In this document: piece after piece, positions 40,777 through 49,300 of the stretch
Layout of the letters: every line of letters begins with the position of its first letter
Numbering within the stretch: position 1 is the first letter of the stretch
Source: CAJWOS01 sp964502005
Lineage (GTDB): Bacteria; Myxococcota_A; UBA796; UBA2385
Assembly: GCA_964502005.1 (NCBI GenBank)
Contig: CAZCUX010000006.1
Span: forward strand, 124,001 to 188,000
Direction of reading: 5' to 3'
DNA length: 64,000 nt
Program-made: the position numbers and the translations under genes
The notes under the pieces: generated by a model
Seen by the model: only the letters and a program-made list of their open reading frames with translations
What the model was told of the DNA's origin: nothing
Databases searched by the model: none

Positions 40777-43196
40777 GCGCGTCTCGCCCGGTCAAGATTC
40801 TGGCGGTCATCGGCGCGCTTTCGCTTCTCGGCGGTGCCGTGGCGATGTGTGGCGGCGTCTTCGTCATGCTGGCGCAGCAAGGCAGCGAATCCGTTGCGAC
40901 CTCGGCGATGCCCGAGCGGTTTGCGATGGCAGAAGAAGAGTACGAAGGCGCCAAAGACAATCGCCGGCAAGCCGCGTCTAGCCCGAAGCGGTCGCGGTCG
41001 ATGGAGGTTTCGGGAGGGGGAATGCCGGGAAGCCCGCCCCCGCCGCCGTCTGCGGCACCTGCCGCGGCAATGCCCGAAATGGGTGACATGTTGGACGGCG
41101 TGGTCGCCGCCGCCGAACCCGAGGCGGACGCGCCGACCCGCGCGTGGTTTCCGGAAACGTTTTTGTTCGCACCAGAGGTCGTGACCGATGCTTCGGGGGG
41201 CGCGCGGGTCACGGCGACCATGCCGGACCGCCTCACGACCTACCGCGTATTGGGCCTGGCTTGGGACCGCGCGGGGCACACGGCGGGAGATGTGGCGTCT
41301 GTAGCAACAAGTATGCCGTTGTATGCAGATCCCGTCATCCCAGAGCAGCTCCGGGTGGGGGACCGCATCCGGTGGCCCGTCGCGATTGTCAACACCACCG
41401 ACCGTGCGAGCGCCGTAGACATGCGGGTCGCAGGGGAAGGAATCGATGTGCGCGGTGGGGGACAAGTCGCGGTGCCCGCGTTGGGGAGCGGCGTCATTTT
41501 TGCCGACCTTGCGGCGGGAACACCGGGGCTCGCGCGTCTCCAGGCTGACCTTTGGGTGGATGGTGTGCGTCGAGATGGGGTTTCTCATGAAATTCCCGTA
41601 GTGCCGACCGGGCGCCCGCTCTCCACACGGGAGTCGGGCGTGCTGGGCGCCGGCGCCAAAGTCGAAATGCCGCTCCCCGCCGATGGCGACCCCGACTCCG
41701 CGCGTATGCACCTCCTGGTGGTGCCCGGCGGCTTGGGCGTTCTGCAAAGCGAAGTGACCTCTGCGGCCGCGCGCGCGAACGATGGCGTCGCGGCGGCGCA
41801 GCTATTGACACTCGCTGCGGTGACGCCGGGCTTGTGGGCGGCGGCGGGGTTGTCCCTCGACACCGCAGACGCTGAAAGTCGAGCGCGGGCCGAGACCTTG
41901 CGCTCGCTGCGCCTTCTCGGAACGCAGCGCGCCTTGGCGGTGCAAGGGAGCGGGTCGCTCGAAGAAGCCATCGCGCTCACTTCGGCGGCGGCGTTGCACG
42001 AGAACGACGTCGTGTTGCAGCGTTTGGCGGACCGAGGGGTCTCCACCCTCGGCGTCTTCCAGCGCCCGGATGGCACCTTTGGGGGTGACGCATCGGGGAC
42101 GTGGACCGTACAGCGAATGCTCGTCGCCACCGCCTTTGCCGTCGATGCGGCCCGTGTGGCGGGGCAGGCTTCCGGTGCGTCGACCGAGCGCCAGCGCACC
42201 ATCACGCAGATGGCGGTCATGGGGACGGGGGCCGCAGAGCGGTACGCCCCGCGGGTTGCAGACGCCTACACCGCGGCCGCGCTCTTGTCGGCGGGCCTCG
42301 TGCAAGGCGACGACGCTGCCCGCTTGTTGACGCTCGTGCGCGAGTCGGTGACCAAAGGGGCCGCGGGCGCAGTCGTTTCGGTGCCTGCAGGGGTCGTGCG
42401 CCTCGACGGGACCCCTCCGGGTGCCTCCGAGGTCGCGGCGCGTGTCGCCCTCGCATTGCACCGCGCAGGCTCGCCCGACGACGCGGCGATGATTGCAGAC
42501 CTCGGCGCGAGGGTGCTGTCTACGTTTGTGCCCGGCGTTGGCTGGGGGGACGCCTGGGCCAATCGCGAAGGTCTGGCCGCGGTTGCCGCGCTGTGGGCCG
42601 CGCCTCCGACCGCCGGCACGACGCTCACGCTCCTCCAGGGCGGGAATGTGGTCGCGTCGCGGGTGCTGACGGTCGAAGACCTTCGGAATCCGGTCTACCT
42701 CAATGTTCCCGCGAAGGGTCGCGCCACCTGGCGCATCGCCGCCGACCCTCCGGTTCCCGGTCTTGCGTGGGCGCTCGAAGCGGTCTCGTATGGCTCCTGG
42801 ACCCACGCTCCCGTGCATCCAGGTATCGACGTGGAGGTGGTGGTGCCGCGCGCGCTGCGGGTGGGCGCCGACGCGGAGCTGGTCGTGGAAGTTTCTGGGG
42901 CCAGGCGCGCGCTGTTGCGGGTGGATATCGCGCTGCCCGCGGGCGTGGTTGTCGACGAAGACGCCGTGCAGGCGGACGAAGGCGGCCGCTCGATGTCCCT
43001 CGTACAGACCACCGTGCGGGCGGGTTCTGTCACCGTCGACCTGCCCCCCTTGTCAATGGGTCGCGCCACGGTGCACATTCCGGTTCGACCCACGCTCGCG
43101 GGCATCGTGTGGAGTGGTCCCGTTTCTGTGTCCGACCGGCGCAAACTGGGCTTGACCCAGGTTCCGCCGACAGCCTGGAGCATCGCGGGTGGCTGA
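40773..43196 (+). CDS. Alpha-2-macroglobulin-like protein, C-terminal half (no thioester)
   Basis: Protein of 807 aa with an N-terminal anchor (VKILAVIGALSLLGGAVAMCGG), then a Pro/Ala-rich linker to about residue 100. The conserved A2M core follows (RAWFPETFLFAPEVVTDASGG; LTTYRVLGLAWDRAGHTAG; LYADPVIPEQLRVGD). The following about 300 residues are the alpha-helical TED-like domain, and the end is a receptor-binding-like beta domain. The thioester Cys-x-Glu-Gln motif is not present, so covalent trapping of proteases is not expected. It is coupled to the first half by ATGA and to the next gene by an eight-base overlap. The two halves probably assemble as a heterodimer at the inner membrane. Confidence 0.82.
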   Translation: MSASRPVKILAVIGALSLLGGAVAMCGGVFVMLAQQGSESVATSAMPERFAMAEEEYEGAKDNRRQAASSPKRSRSMEVSGGGMPGSPPPPPSAAPAAAMPEMGDMLDGVVAAAEPEADAPTRAWFPETFLFAPEVVTDASGGARVTATMPDRLTTYRVLGLAWDRAGHTAGDVASVATSMPLYADPVIPEQLRVGDRIRWPVAIVNTTDRASAVDMRVAGEGIDVRGGGQVAVPALGSGVIFADLAAGTPGLARLQADLWVDGVRRDGVSHEIPVVPTGRPLSTRESGVLGAGAKVEMPLPADGDPDSARMHLLVVPGGLGVLQSEVTSAAARANDGVAAAQLLTLAAVTPGLWAAAGLSLDTADAESRARAETLRSLRLLGTQRALAVQGSGSLEEAIALTSAAALHENDVVLQRLADRGVSTLGVFQRPDGTFGGDASGTWTVQRMLVATAFAVDAARVAGQASGASTERQRTITQMAVMGTGAAERYAPRVADAYTAAALLSAGLVQGDDAARLLTLVRESVTKGAAGAVVSVPAGVVRLDGTPPGASEVAARVALALHRAGSPDDAAMIADLGARVLSTFVPGVGWGDAWANREGLAAVAALWAAPPTAGTTLTLLQGGNVVASRVLTVEDLRNPVYLNVPAKGRATWRIAADPPVPGLAWALEAVSYGSWTHAPVHPGIDVEVVVPRALRVGADAELVVEVSGARRALLRVDIALPAGVVVDEDAVQADEGGRSMSLVQTTVRAGSVTVDLPPLSMGRATVHIPVRPTLAGIVWSGPVSVSDRRKLGLTQVPPTAWSIAGG

Positions 43197-43821
43197 CCGA
43201 CAAACCCGAATCCTCGCCTTTGGCCTGTGGTGGATGCTGCTTTTGGCCGCGTTCTTGTTGGCGCCGCCCGTGCGCGCGGACTGGGGGCCGTGGGCCTTTC
43301 GGCTCGCAATGGGCGACTGGACGGGCGAAGAACCGCTCATCGTGGTGGTCTTCAACACGATGGGTGTTGTACCGCTGCTCTTCGCGAGCCTGCTCCGGGA
43401 CTCGTTGCGCGCACGGCCGGTGCCTGCTTGGCCGTTTGTGCTCGCCAGCGGTGGAATGGGCATTTTCGCGCTGTTGCCGTATCTTGTGGTCCGCTCCAAC
43501 GATTCTACGGTGCGCCCGCTCCGCCCGACGCTCCAGCGCTTGTTTGGTGGACAGGCCCTCCCGATGGCAATGGTCGTGGTTCTGGGCCTCCTCGGTGCGT
43601 GGGGGCTGCGGGAAGGCGATGGCTCGCAGTTGTCCTATATGATGCGCCATGATGGGTTTGTCGCGGTGATGACCCTCGACTTCGTGCTTTGCCATACGCT
43701 CTTCGCGGCGATGGCTTGGGAGCGTGGCATGGCCGCTTGGCAGGTCGCGCTCATTCCGTGCGTAGGACCGCCGCTCTGCTTGTTGCTGGACCGAATCGTG
43801 GCGGAAAGTGAAGCCGAATAG
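43189..43821 (+). CDS. Unknown multi-pass membrane protein coupled to the macroglobulin genes
   Basis: Protein of 210 aa with about five hydrophobic segments (FGLWWMLLLAAFLLAPP; VVFNTMGVVPLLFASLL; FVLASGGMGIFALLPYLVV; AMVVVLGLLGAWGL; and a C-terminal pair). I do not recognise a family with confidence. The start is GTG, overlapping the previous stop by eight bases, so it is part of the same operon. It could be an inner-membrane partner of the A2M pair, but that is inference from position only. Confidence 0.65.
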   Translation: MADRQTRILAFGLWWMLLLAAFLLAPPVRADWGPWAFRLAMGDWTGEEPLIVVVFNTMGVVPLLFASLLRDSLRARPVPAWPFVLASGGMGIFALLPYLVVRSNDSTVRPLRPTLQRLFGGQALPMAMVVVLGLLGAWGLREGDGSQLSYMMRHDGFVAVMTLDFVLCHTLFAAMAWERGMAAWQVALIPCVGPPLCLLLDRIVAESEAE

Positions 43822-43836
43822 CGTGTTTGCGCTGGT

Positions 43837-44754
43837 TTAGTATCCGACGCGGGCCGGTCGATGCTCCTCTTCTGCTATCTCCGGCGCGACGGCGGCAGAG
43901 AGGTCTTCGCGGGTGCCGACGACCACGCGGTCGCGGCCGCCCAAGTCTTTGAGGACACGCACGCCAAAGAGGCCCGCTGCGCGGAAGAGCGACGCGACGG
44001 CCTTTCCTTGGTCGTGGCCGATCTCCATCAGCACGGCTTTTCGGGCGCGAGACGCCGCTGCGGGCACGAGCACGCGGTAAATGTCGAGGCCGTCTGCTCC
44101 GCCATCGAGTGCGAGACGCGGCTCGTGGTCGCGCACTTCGGGCATGAGCCCTTCAATGTCGGCCGAAGGGATATAAGGCGGATTACTGACGACGATATCG
44201 ATGGGTCGCTGGGCGGGAATCGGGTCGAGCAGGTTTCCGCGGAGCACGGCCACCCGAGCCTGAATGCCGAGCGCGACAGCGTTTTCGCGGGTGACAGCGA
44301 GAGCGACGTCGCTCAGGTCGGTGGCAAACAAGCGAACGTGGGGGCGCTGGGCGGCGATAGTGAGGCCCACGCAGCCGGAGCCGCAGCCAACATCGGCGAC
44401 GAAGGTGGGCGTCTCGTCGTCTTTGGGAATCCAGGCGAGGGCCGCCTCTACCAAGGTCTCGGTGTCTGGGCGGGGACACAGCACCCCCGGACGAACAATG
44501 AACTCATATTCATGAAATCCAGTGCTGCCTTCGATATAGGCCCACGGCTCCCGGGCGGCGCGTCGTTTGACGATAGGCCGAATGCGCGCCAGCTCGTCGT
44601 CGGACAGTGGCTTGTCGTGCTGAAGGACCACTTGGAGGGGGTCGAGTCCCAAGGCCAAGCCAATGGTGGCCTGCGCTTGGCGTCGGGGCGAATCGACGCC
44701 GCGTTCGCGAAACCAAGACTCGGTCTTCTTCAGAATGTCGGCAATCGTTGGCAT
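43837..44754 (-). CDS. prmC: Release factor glutamine methyltransferase PrmC (HemK)
   Basis: SAM-dependent enzyme (305 aa) that methylates the Gln of the GGQ motif in peptide chain release factors. The N-terminal helical domain (1-75) precedes the Rossmann methyltransferase. YIEGSTGFHEYEFIVRPGVLCPRPDTETLVE, the SAM-binding VADVGCGSGCVGLTIA and the catalytic NPPY (VVSNPPYIPSADIEGL) are all present. It is convergent with the gene at 43189-43821 and divergent from the small exported-protein gene. prfA, a common neighbour, is not here. Confidence 0.95.
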   Translation of the reverse strand: MPTIADILKKTESWFRERGVDSPRRQAQATIGLALGLDPLQVVLQHDKPLSDDELARIRPIVKRRAAREPWAYIEGSTGFHEYEFIVRPGVLCPRPDTETLVEAALAWIPKDDETPTFVADVGCGSGCVGLTIAAQRPHVRLFATDLSDVALAVTRENAVALGIQARVAVLRGNLLDPIPAQRPIDIVVSNPPYIPSADIEGLMPEVRDHEPRLALDGGADGLDIYRVLVPAAASRARKAVLMEIGHDQGKAVASLFRAAGLFGVRVLKDLGGRDRVVVGTREDLSAAVAPEIAEEEHRPARVGY

Positions 44755-44812
44755 AGCCTGTCTCCGATGCGCGTCTGGGTACCGTCATCGGGGCGGGTGG
44801 ACCACCCCCAAC

Positions 44813-44918
44813 CCGGACGATTCTTGTCCGGTTGGACGGAAAGCGAGGGATTTCGAAAAACGCGCTCCGAAAGCGGAACCGTTGGGTGGGTCGGAGGTCG
44901 ATGTTGGGGCACCCCAAC
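44813..44918. promoter_or_regulatory. Two palindromes upstream of the cytochrome operon
   Basis: CCGGAC-(7 nt)-GTCCGG at 44813-44831 and the perfect 16-bp GTTGGGG-CA-CCCCAAC at 44903-44918. The second ends three bases before the GGAG ribosome binding site of the gene at 44932. They lie in the divergent prmC/cytochrome spacer and look like operator sites or 5'-leader hairpins. Confidence 0.35.
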
Positions 44919-44931
44919 CCGGAGTTCGCGG

Positions 44932-45198
44932 ATGCACAAACTCATCATCGGAAGTATCGCCTTTGTTGGTGCGCTGGTGGGCACGGATGCCCATGCGTGT
45001 GGAATGCCGATGCGAATGGAGCATCGACAGCTCGTCGTGCAAATTCAGCGCATCAATGCCCTGCCTGTGGTTGCGGTCACACCCGTCGTGCCGACTCTGC
45101 AAGAGCAGCTCACGGAGACCATCGACGCCCGCCGCGCTGCGCTGGCGCTGGCGGTGGGTGCGCAGGTGGCGCCCATTGTGATGCGGAAGCAATCGTAA
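44932..45198 (+). CDS. Small exported protein of unknown function preceding a multiheme cytochrome
   Basis: Protein of 88 aa with a clear signal peptide (MHKLIIGSIAFVGALVGTDAHA). The mature protein starts with CGMPMRMEHRQ, a Cys/Met/His cluster that could bind copper or another soft metal, and continues with a hydrophobic/helical stretch (VVAVTPVVPTLQEQLTETI). I know no family. GGAG lies seven bases before the ATG. The stop overlaps the start of the cytochrome gene (TAATG), so the two are expressed together. Confidence 0.65.
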   Translation: MHKLIIGSIAFVGALVGTDAHACGMPMRMEHRQLVVQIQRINALPVVAVTPVVPTLQEQLTETIDARRAALALAVGAQVAPIVMRKQS

Positions 45199-46292
45199 TG
45201 TGGGGCATACTGCTGGTGGTGGGCTCGGCTGTGGCCGGCCCGTTTGACGCCGGTGATTGTGTCCTTTGTCACACGATTCCCGGCCATGCGCCCGCCAGCC
45301 AAGACACCGGTTGTGCGACGTGCCACCAGTGGATTCGTGCGGTCGCGGGGGACCCTGGCCGCCGTGTCGTTGCGCAGTCGGTGTTTCCGTTGTGGGACCG
45401 CTACGAAAAGAACGTAGCCAGCTACCTTTCGGTGCCCGACCTCCAGGCTGCCTCGCGCTTGGAGGCCGACTGGGTCGCGGACTGGCTCGCCGACCCCCAC
45501 GATGTCCGTCCGGGGCTGCCCGAGGGCATGCCGCGGTTCGGGCTGGACGCCGAAACGCGCGCGTCGATTGCTGCAGCATTGGTCGCGATGCGGCCGTCGA
45601 TTGCCCCCCAGCCGCCCCCAGACCCCGCCCATCTTGCGCGTGGGGCGATGGTGTTTCAAACGGCAGGATGCGCGGGCTGTCATGCGTTTGGGGCGGTGTC
45701 GCCCGATGGAGGGCAGGCGATGGCCCCCGACCTCCAGTTCACGCGGGAGCGAATGCACCCCGATGTCGTGGCGGCGTGGATTGAGTCTCCATCGCGCTTT
45801 TCACCCAACGCGACGATGCCGGCTATCCCGCTTTCGACAGAAGACAGACTGGCGGTGCGAGACTTCGTGCTGTTGGCCGATACCCACAGCGTTCCGGCGC
45901 TCCCCCGCGGCCCTGTGCCCGCAGCCACCACCACCCCGGTGACATGGACCGACGTAGAAGAGCGGGTGTTTGGGCGGGTGTGTGTCCATTGCCACATGGA
46001 CCCCTCCCAGAATGATGGGCGCGCGGGACCCGGAAATGCCGGTGGCTTTGGGTGGGCGGCGACCGGCCTCGAACTGCAAAACTGGGAGAGCGTGCGCGAC
46101 AACGAAGCCCGCATCGTCGCGGCCTTGCTGCGCCGGAGGGATGAATCGGCGCGGGACACGCTCCAGCCGGGTCAATCGCCAGCGGATGTCGCGCGGCCCG
46201 AGCGGCCAGGAATGCCCCTCGGCTTGCCCGCGGTGTCCGACGAAGACCTCGCGTTGGTGCTGGGCTGGTACGCACAAGGAGCGCCCCGCTGA
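45198..46292 (+). CDS. Exported tetraheme cytochrome c
   Basis: Periplasmic protein of 364 aa with a short signal peptide (MWGILLVVGSAVAG). Four CXXCH heme-attachment sites are visible: CVLCH and CATCH close together near the N-terminus, CAGCH in the middle and CVHCH in the C-terminal third. The middle part (ARGAMVFQTAGCAGCHAFG) reads like a class I cytochrome c module, with MPAIPLSTEDRLAVRDFVL as a probable distal Met region. The electron partners are unknown. PuuD, also cytochrome-linked, is in the window but 12 kb away. It is coupled to the small exported protein upstream. Confidence 0.85.
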   Translation: MWGILLVVGSAVAGPFDAGDCVLCHTIPGHAPASQDTGCATCHQWIRAVAGDPGRRVVAQSVFPLWDRYEKNVASYLSVPDLQAASRLEADWVADWLADPHDVRPGLPEGMPRFGLDAETRASIAAALVAMRPSIAPQPPPDPAHLARGAMVFQTAGCAGCHAFGAVSPDGGQAMAPDLQFTRERMHPDVVAAWIESPSRFSPNATMPAIPLSTEDRLAVRDFVLLADTHSVPALPRGPVPAATTTPVTWTDVEERVFGRVCVHCHMDPSQNDGRAGPGNAGGFGWAATGLELQNWESVRDNEARIVAALLRRRDESARDTLQPGQSPADVARPERPGMPLGLPAVSDEDLALVLGWYAQGAPR

Positions 46293-46337
46293 CCTACATT
46301 CGTTCCGATTGGGAAGGAATGGGAGGCGAGCGGGGCG
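46283..46337. terminator. Long hairpin between the convergent cytochrome and pfa3 genes
   Basis: A perfect 9-bp outer stem (CGCCCCGCT/AGCGGGGCG, 46283-46291 and 46329-46337) encloses an imperfect inner stem (ATTCGTTCC/GGAAGGAAT). It overlaps the cytochrome stop codon. There is no T-run, but the position between convergent genes suggests a bidirectional terminator. Confidence 0.5.
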
Positions 46338-46359
46338 GATTCGTTCCCAGAGCGTCGTT

Positions 46360-49300
46360 TTAGGACGTCGGACCCATCAGGCGGCGGGCCAACACCCGTA
46401 GCCAGCGGTCTTCGGGGCTATCCGACAAGTGCAAGCCGCCCGCATCTACTGCGTCCAACAACTGCCGAATTTGCGGCGTCGGCTCGGGGATGTCTTGGAG
46501 GCAAACCCAGATGGTCGCGTGCTCTTCGGAGCAACCTGTGGCGTCTTGCCAAGCGGCGACACGGGCGGCGAAGTCGGGGTCCGGCGGGAGCGCGTCTTCT
46601 ACAGTGTGGCTCGGGCCCAGTGCGTTGATGGCGTCGAGCACGGCGTTCTTCCGTGCCCCGTACGGCATATGCTTGAGGTCTTCCGGCCAAATGGGCGTGC
46701 CGAACCAAAGGTCCTGCTTGCCCATTCCGACGGCGAATTCGACGCGTGCTTCGAGGGTGGTGCGCGGCAAGCCACCGGAGAACTTCACGGGAATAATGGG
46801 GCGGTTGGCTTCTATCGCGAGGTCGATGAACTTGCCGGTCATCACGCGCACAGGCTCGGTGCAATCGAACGACCGGGTCCCCTCGACGTGGACCATTGCG
46901 CTGCGCTTGCCGCTCACAAGTCCGTGGTACAGCTTGCCGATGACGCCCATGAGGGACTTTTTGTCGTCCCGGTCGAAGTAGGTGATGACTTCGGGGTCGC
47001 GGATACCCGGCCACGAGAACCCGTGGCGAATCAAATGGCCGACCCAGGTGTCCTTGTGCTCGACCTTGGCGACGGTGACGGTGGGCGTCTCAATGAGCGC
47101 CGAGGCGACGATAGAGAACAGCAAGGACTCGACCGCCGTTTGGTGGTTTCCGAGGAACAGCGCGGGCTGTCCTTGGGCGCGACCAAAGCCGATGGGGTCG
47201 GGGATAAAGACGTGCCGCACGAACTTCTCGATGAGTCCGTAGTAGAGGTCTTCGGTGGGCCAGCCCCGCGTTCCAAACCAGTCTGCCCACCAATCCTTGA
47301 CGGGGTTGAGGTCGAGTCCAAGGTCGAGGGTGCGGGCCCGGAGCCGGTCTCCGTCGCGCTTGACCGCGACAGACTGGCGCAGCAACGGCATCGAGGCCGG
47401 GAGCGTGCCCGGATGCACGCCTGCGCCGCACCATGCGGTCGCGCGGCTCAGGTGCTCGCGGCGCACGAGGGTCTCGGGGTCGTCGGTGCCGTAGAGGGCG
47501 CGAATGGTTCCCGGCAGCCAATCGGAGCGGCCGATGTCGGCGATGTCGAGGACGGTTTCTTCGCCACGAATGGAGGACAGGCGCACCGCGTCATCGTAGG
47601 CTTGGTTGGCCAAGAAGCGTCGTCGGGCCAACGGAGGGGCCGAGCCGATAGGGCCGAGGGGGAAGGGCGCTTCGAGCAGTGTGCCTTCGGCCCAAACCCC
47701 CGCCGGAACCCGCCATTGAATGCGCAGGCGGGGCAAGCCGCCCATATCGCCGTCGAGACGCACCACGACGTCGACGTGGCCCTCCGTGGGGGTGGGGCGG
47801 TAAAACTTCAGCTCGGTGAGACGGGCGGGGTACGCGACGGTGTCCGCCGGTACGTTGGCTCCCCAGGCGCGGAGGTCGTCGTGGGGCACCAAATGCGTGG
47901 CGCCATCGAGGAGCACGGGGGCGATGCGCCCGGTGGGTACGGCGGCGGGGCCGGCGGGGGGCACGGCCAGCACACCGTGGGCGATGCCCGGGCCGCGGCG
48001 CAAGCGTTCGAGCACTTGGAAGGCGGGGCCGTGGAATAGATGTCCCGAAGCGTAAGGGTCGGCGACGGGAGGCAAGTGCGCGGGGACATCCCAGGGTGCG
48101 GGCGCAGGCGGGTAGTTGCCCGTTTGTACGGTCCCACGGGCGACCTCGGCGTCTGTCTCGCGGTCGAGCAAGCGAACCACCGTACCGGCGGGCGTCTCCG
48201 TAGAGACGCGACGCAGGTGGCGGGTGTCGGAAACCGTGAGCCAGCCGCGCACGGCGACATCCCGCACCGCAAGAACGGTGTCGGAGACGGTGTGGGTGAG
48301 GAGGTCGGCCACGACCATCATCGGAACGGCGGGAATCGTGAAGGTCGGCTTGTGGTCGCCCAGCCACCCTTCCGCGGAGAGGGCGATGTCCTCGTCGGAG
48401 GCAGCAGGCGGAGGTTCGTCATCGGAGGACGTGGGCGCTTCGTTGTCCGATGTCGCGCGGGAAGACGGGCCGGTGGGGCCGCCGTCGACCACGCGCATTC
48501 CCATACGGCGGGTCTCGTAAATCCGCTTCCCATCGACCCACAGGCTGCCTTCGGCCACGAGGAAGCGGCCACGTTCGTCGGTCCCTTCTTCAACAATATC
48601 GAGCGTGGTGGTGACGAGCTTATTGGTGGGGATGACCTGCCCACGGTACTTCCAAAGCATTTCTTCGCCGATGCGCAGCGGCTCGAAGCGGGGATTTTGC
48701 ATCCCTTCGTCGAGGTTTTTGAGCATACAGCCCACTTGTAGCAGCCGGATGAGGGCCTCGATGCCGAGAGAACCGGGCTGCACGGGGTCGGAGTAGAAGT
48801 GGGCCTTGAAGTACCACTCGCTCGGGTCGACATCCTTTTCGGCGCGCAAGCGACCGAGTCCTTTGCTGCCGCCTTCGGGCCACCAGCCGGTCAAGCGGTC
48901 AATCATACACAAGCGCGAATCAGGCAGATGCAGCGCCTTGCCGAAGAATCGCTCGGGACGGGGCTTGAGGTCGATGTGCACATCGCACGGCTCGGTGAGG
49001 AGCGCGCGGTCGACATCGGTGCACGGCAGGCCGACTTGGTTGGCGAGGGCCTCGGCGGGGAAGAAGCCGAAGACGGTCTTGAGGTCGTAGACGACGGTGT
49101 CGCCCACCAAGCACTGCACGTCAAAGGACTGAATAATCATCGGTCCCATGCGGCTGATGTTCGTCAACTTCGTAATGGTGCGGAATGTGCCAGCCGTGGG
49201 GACGATTTCCGCCCGCATGGTGCCCACACCGTCGAGATTGCGGAAGTACATCGCTTCGTCGGAGGTGAGCGCCGAGCCAACGAAGCACGCGAGCCAGCCG

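Noticed and set aside
40773..43196. Thioester-containing, protease-trapping macroglobulin
   Set aside because: No Cys-x-Glu-Gln motif was found in either half.
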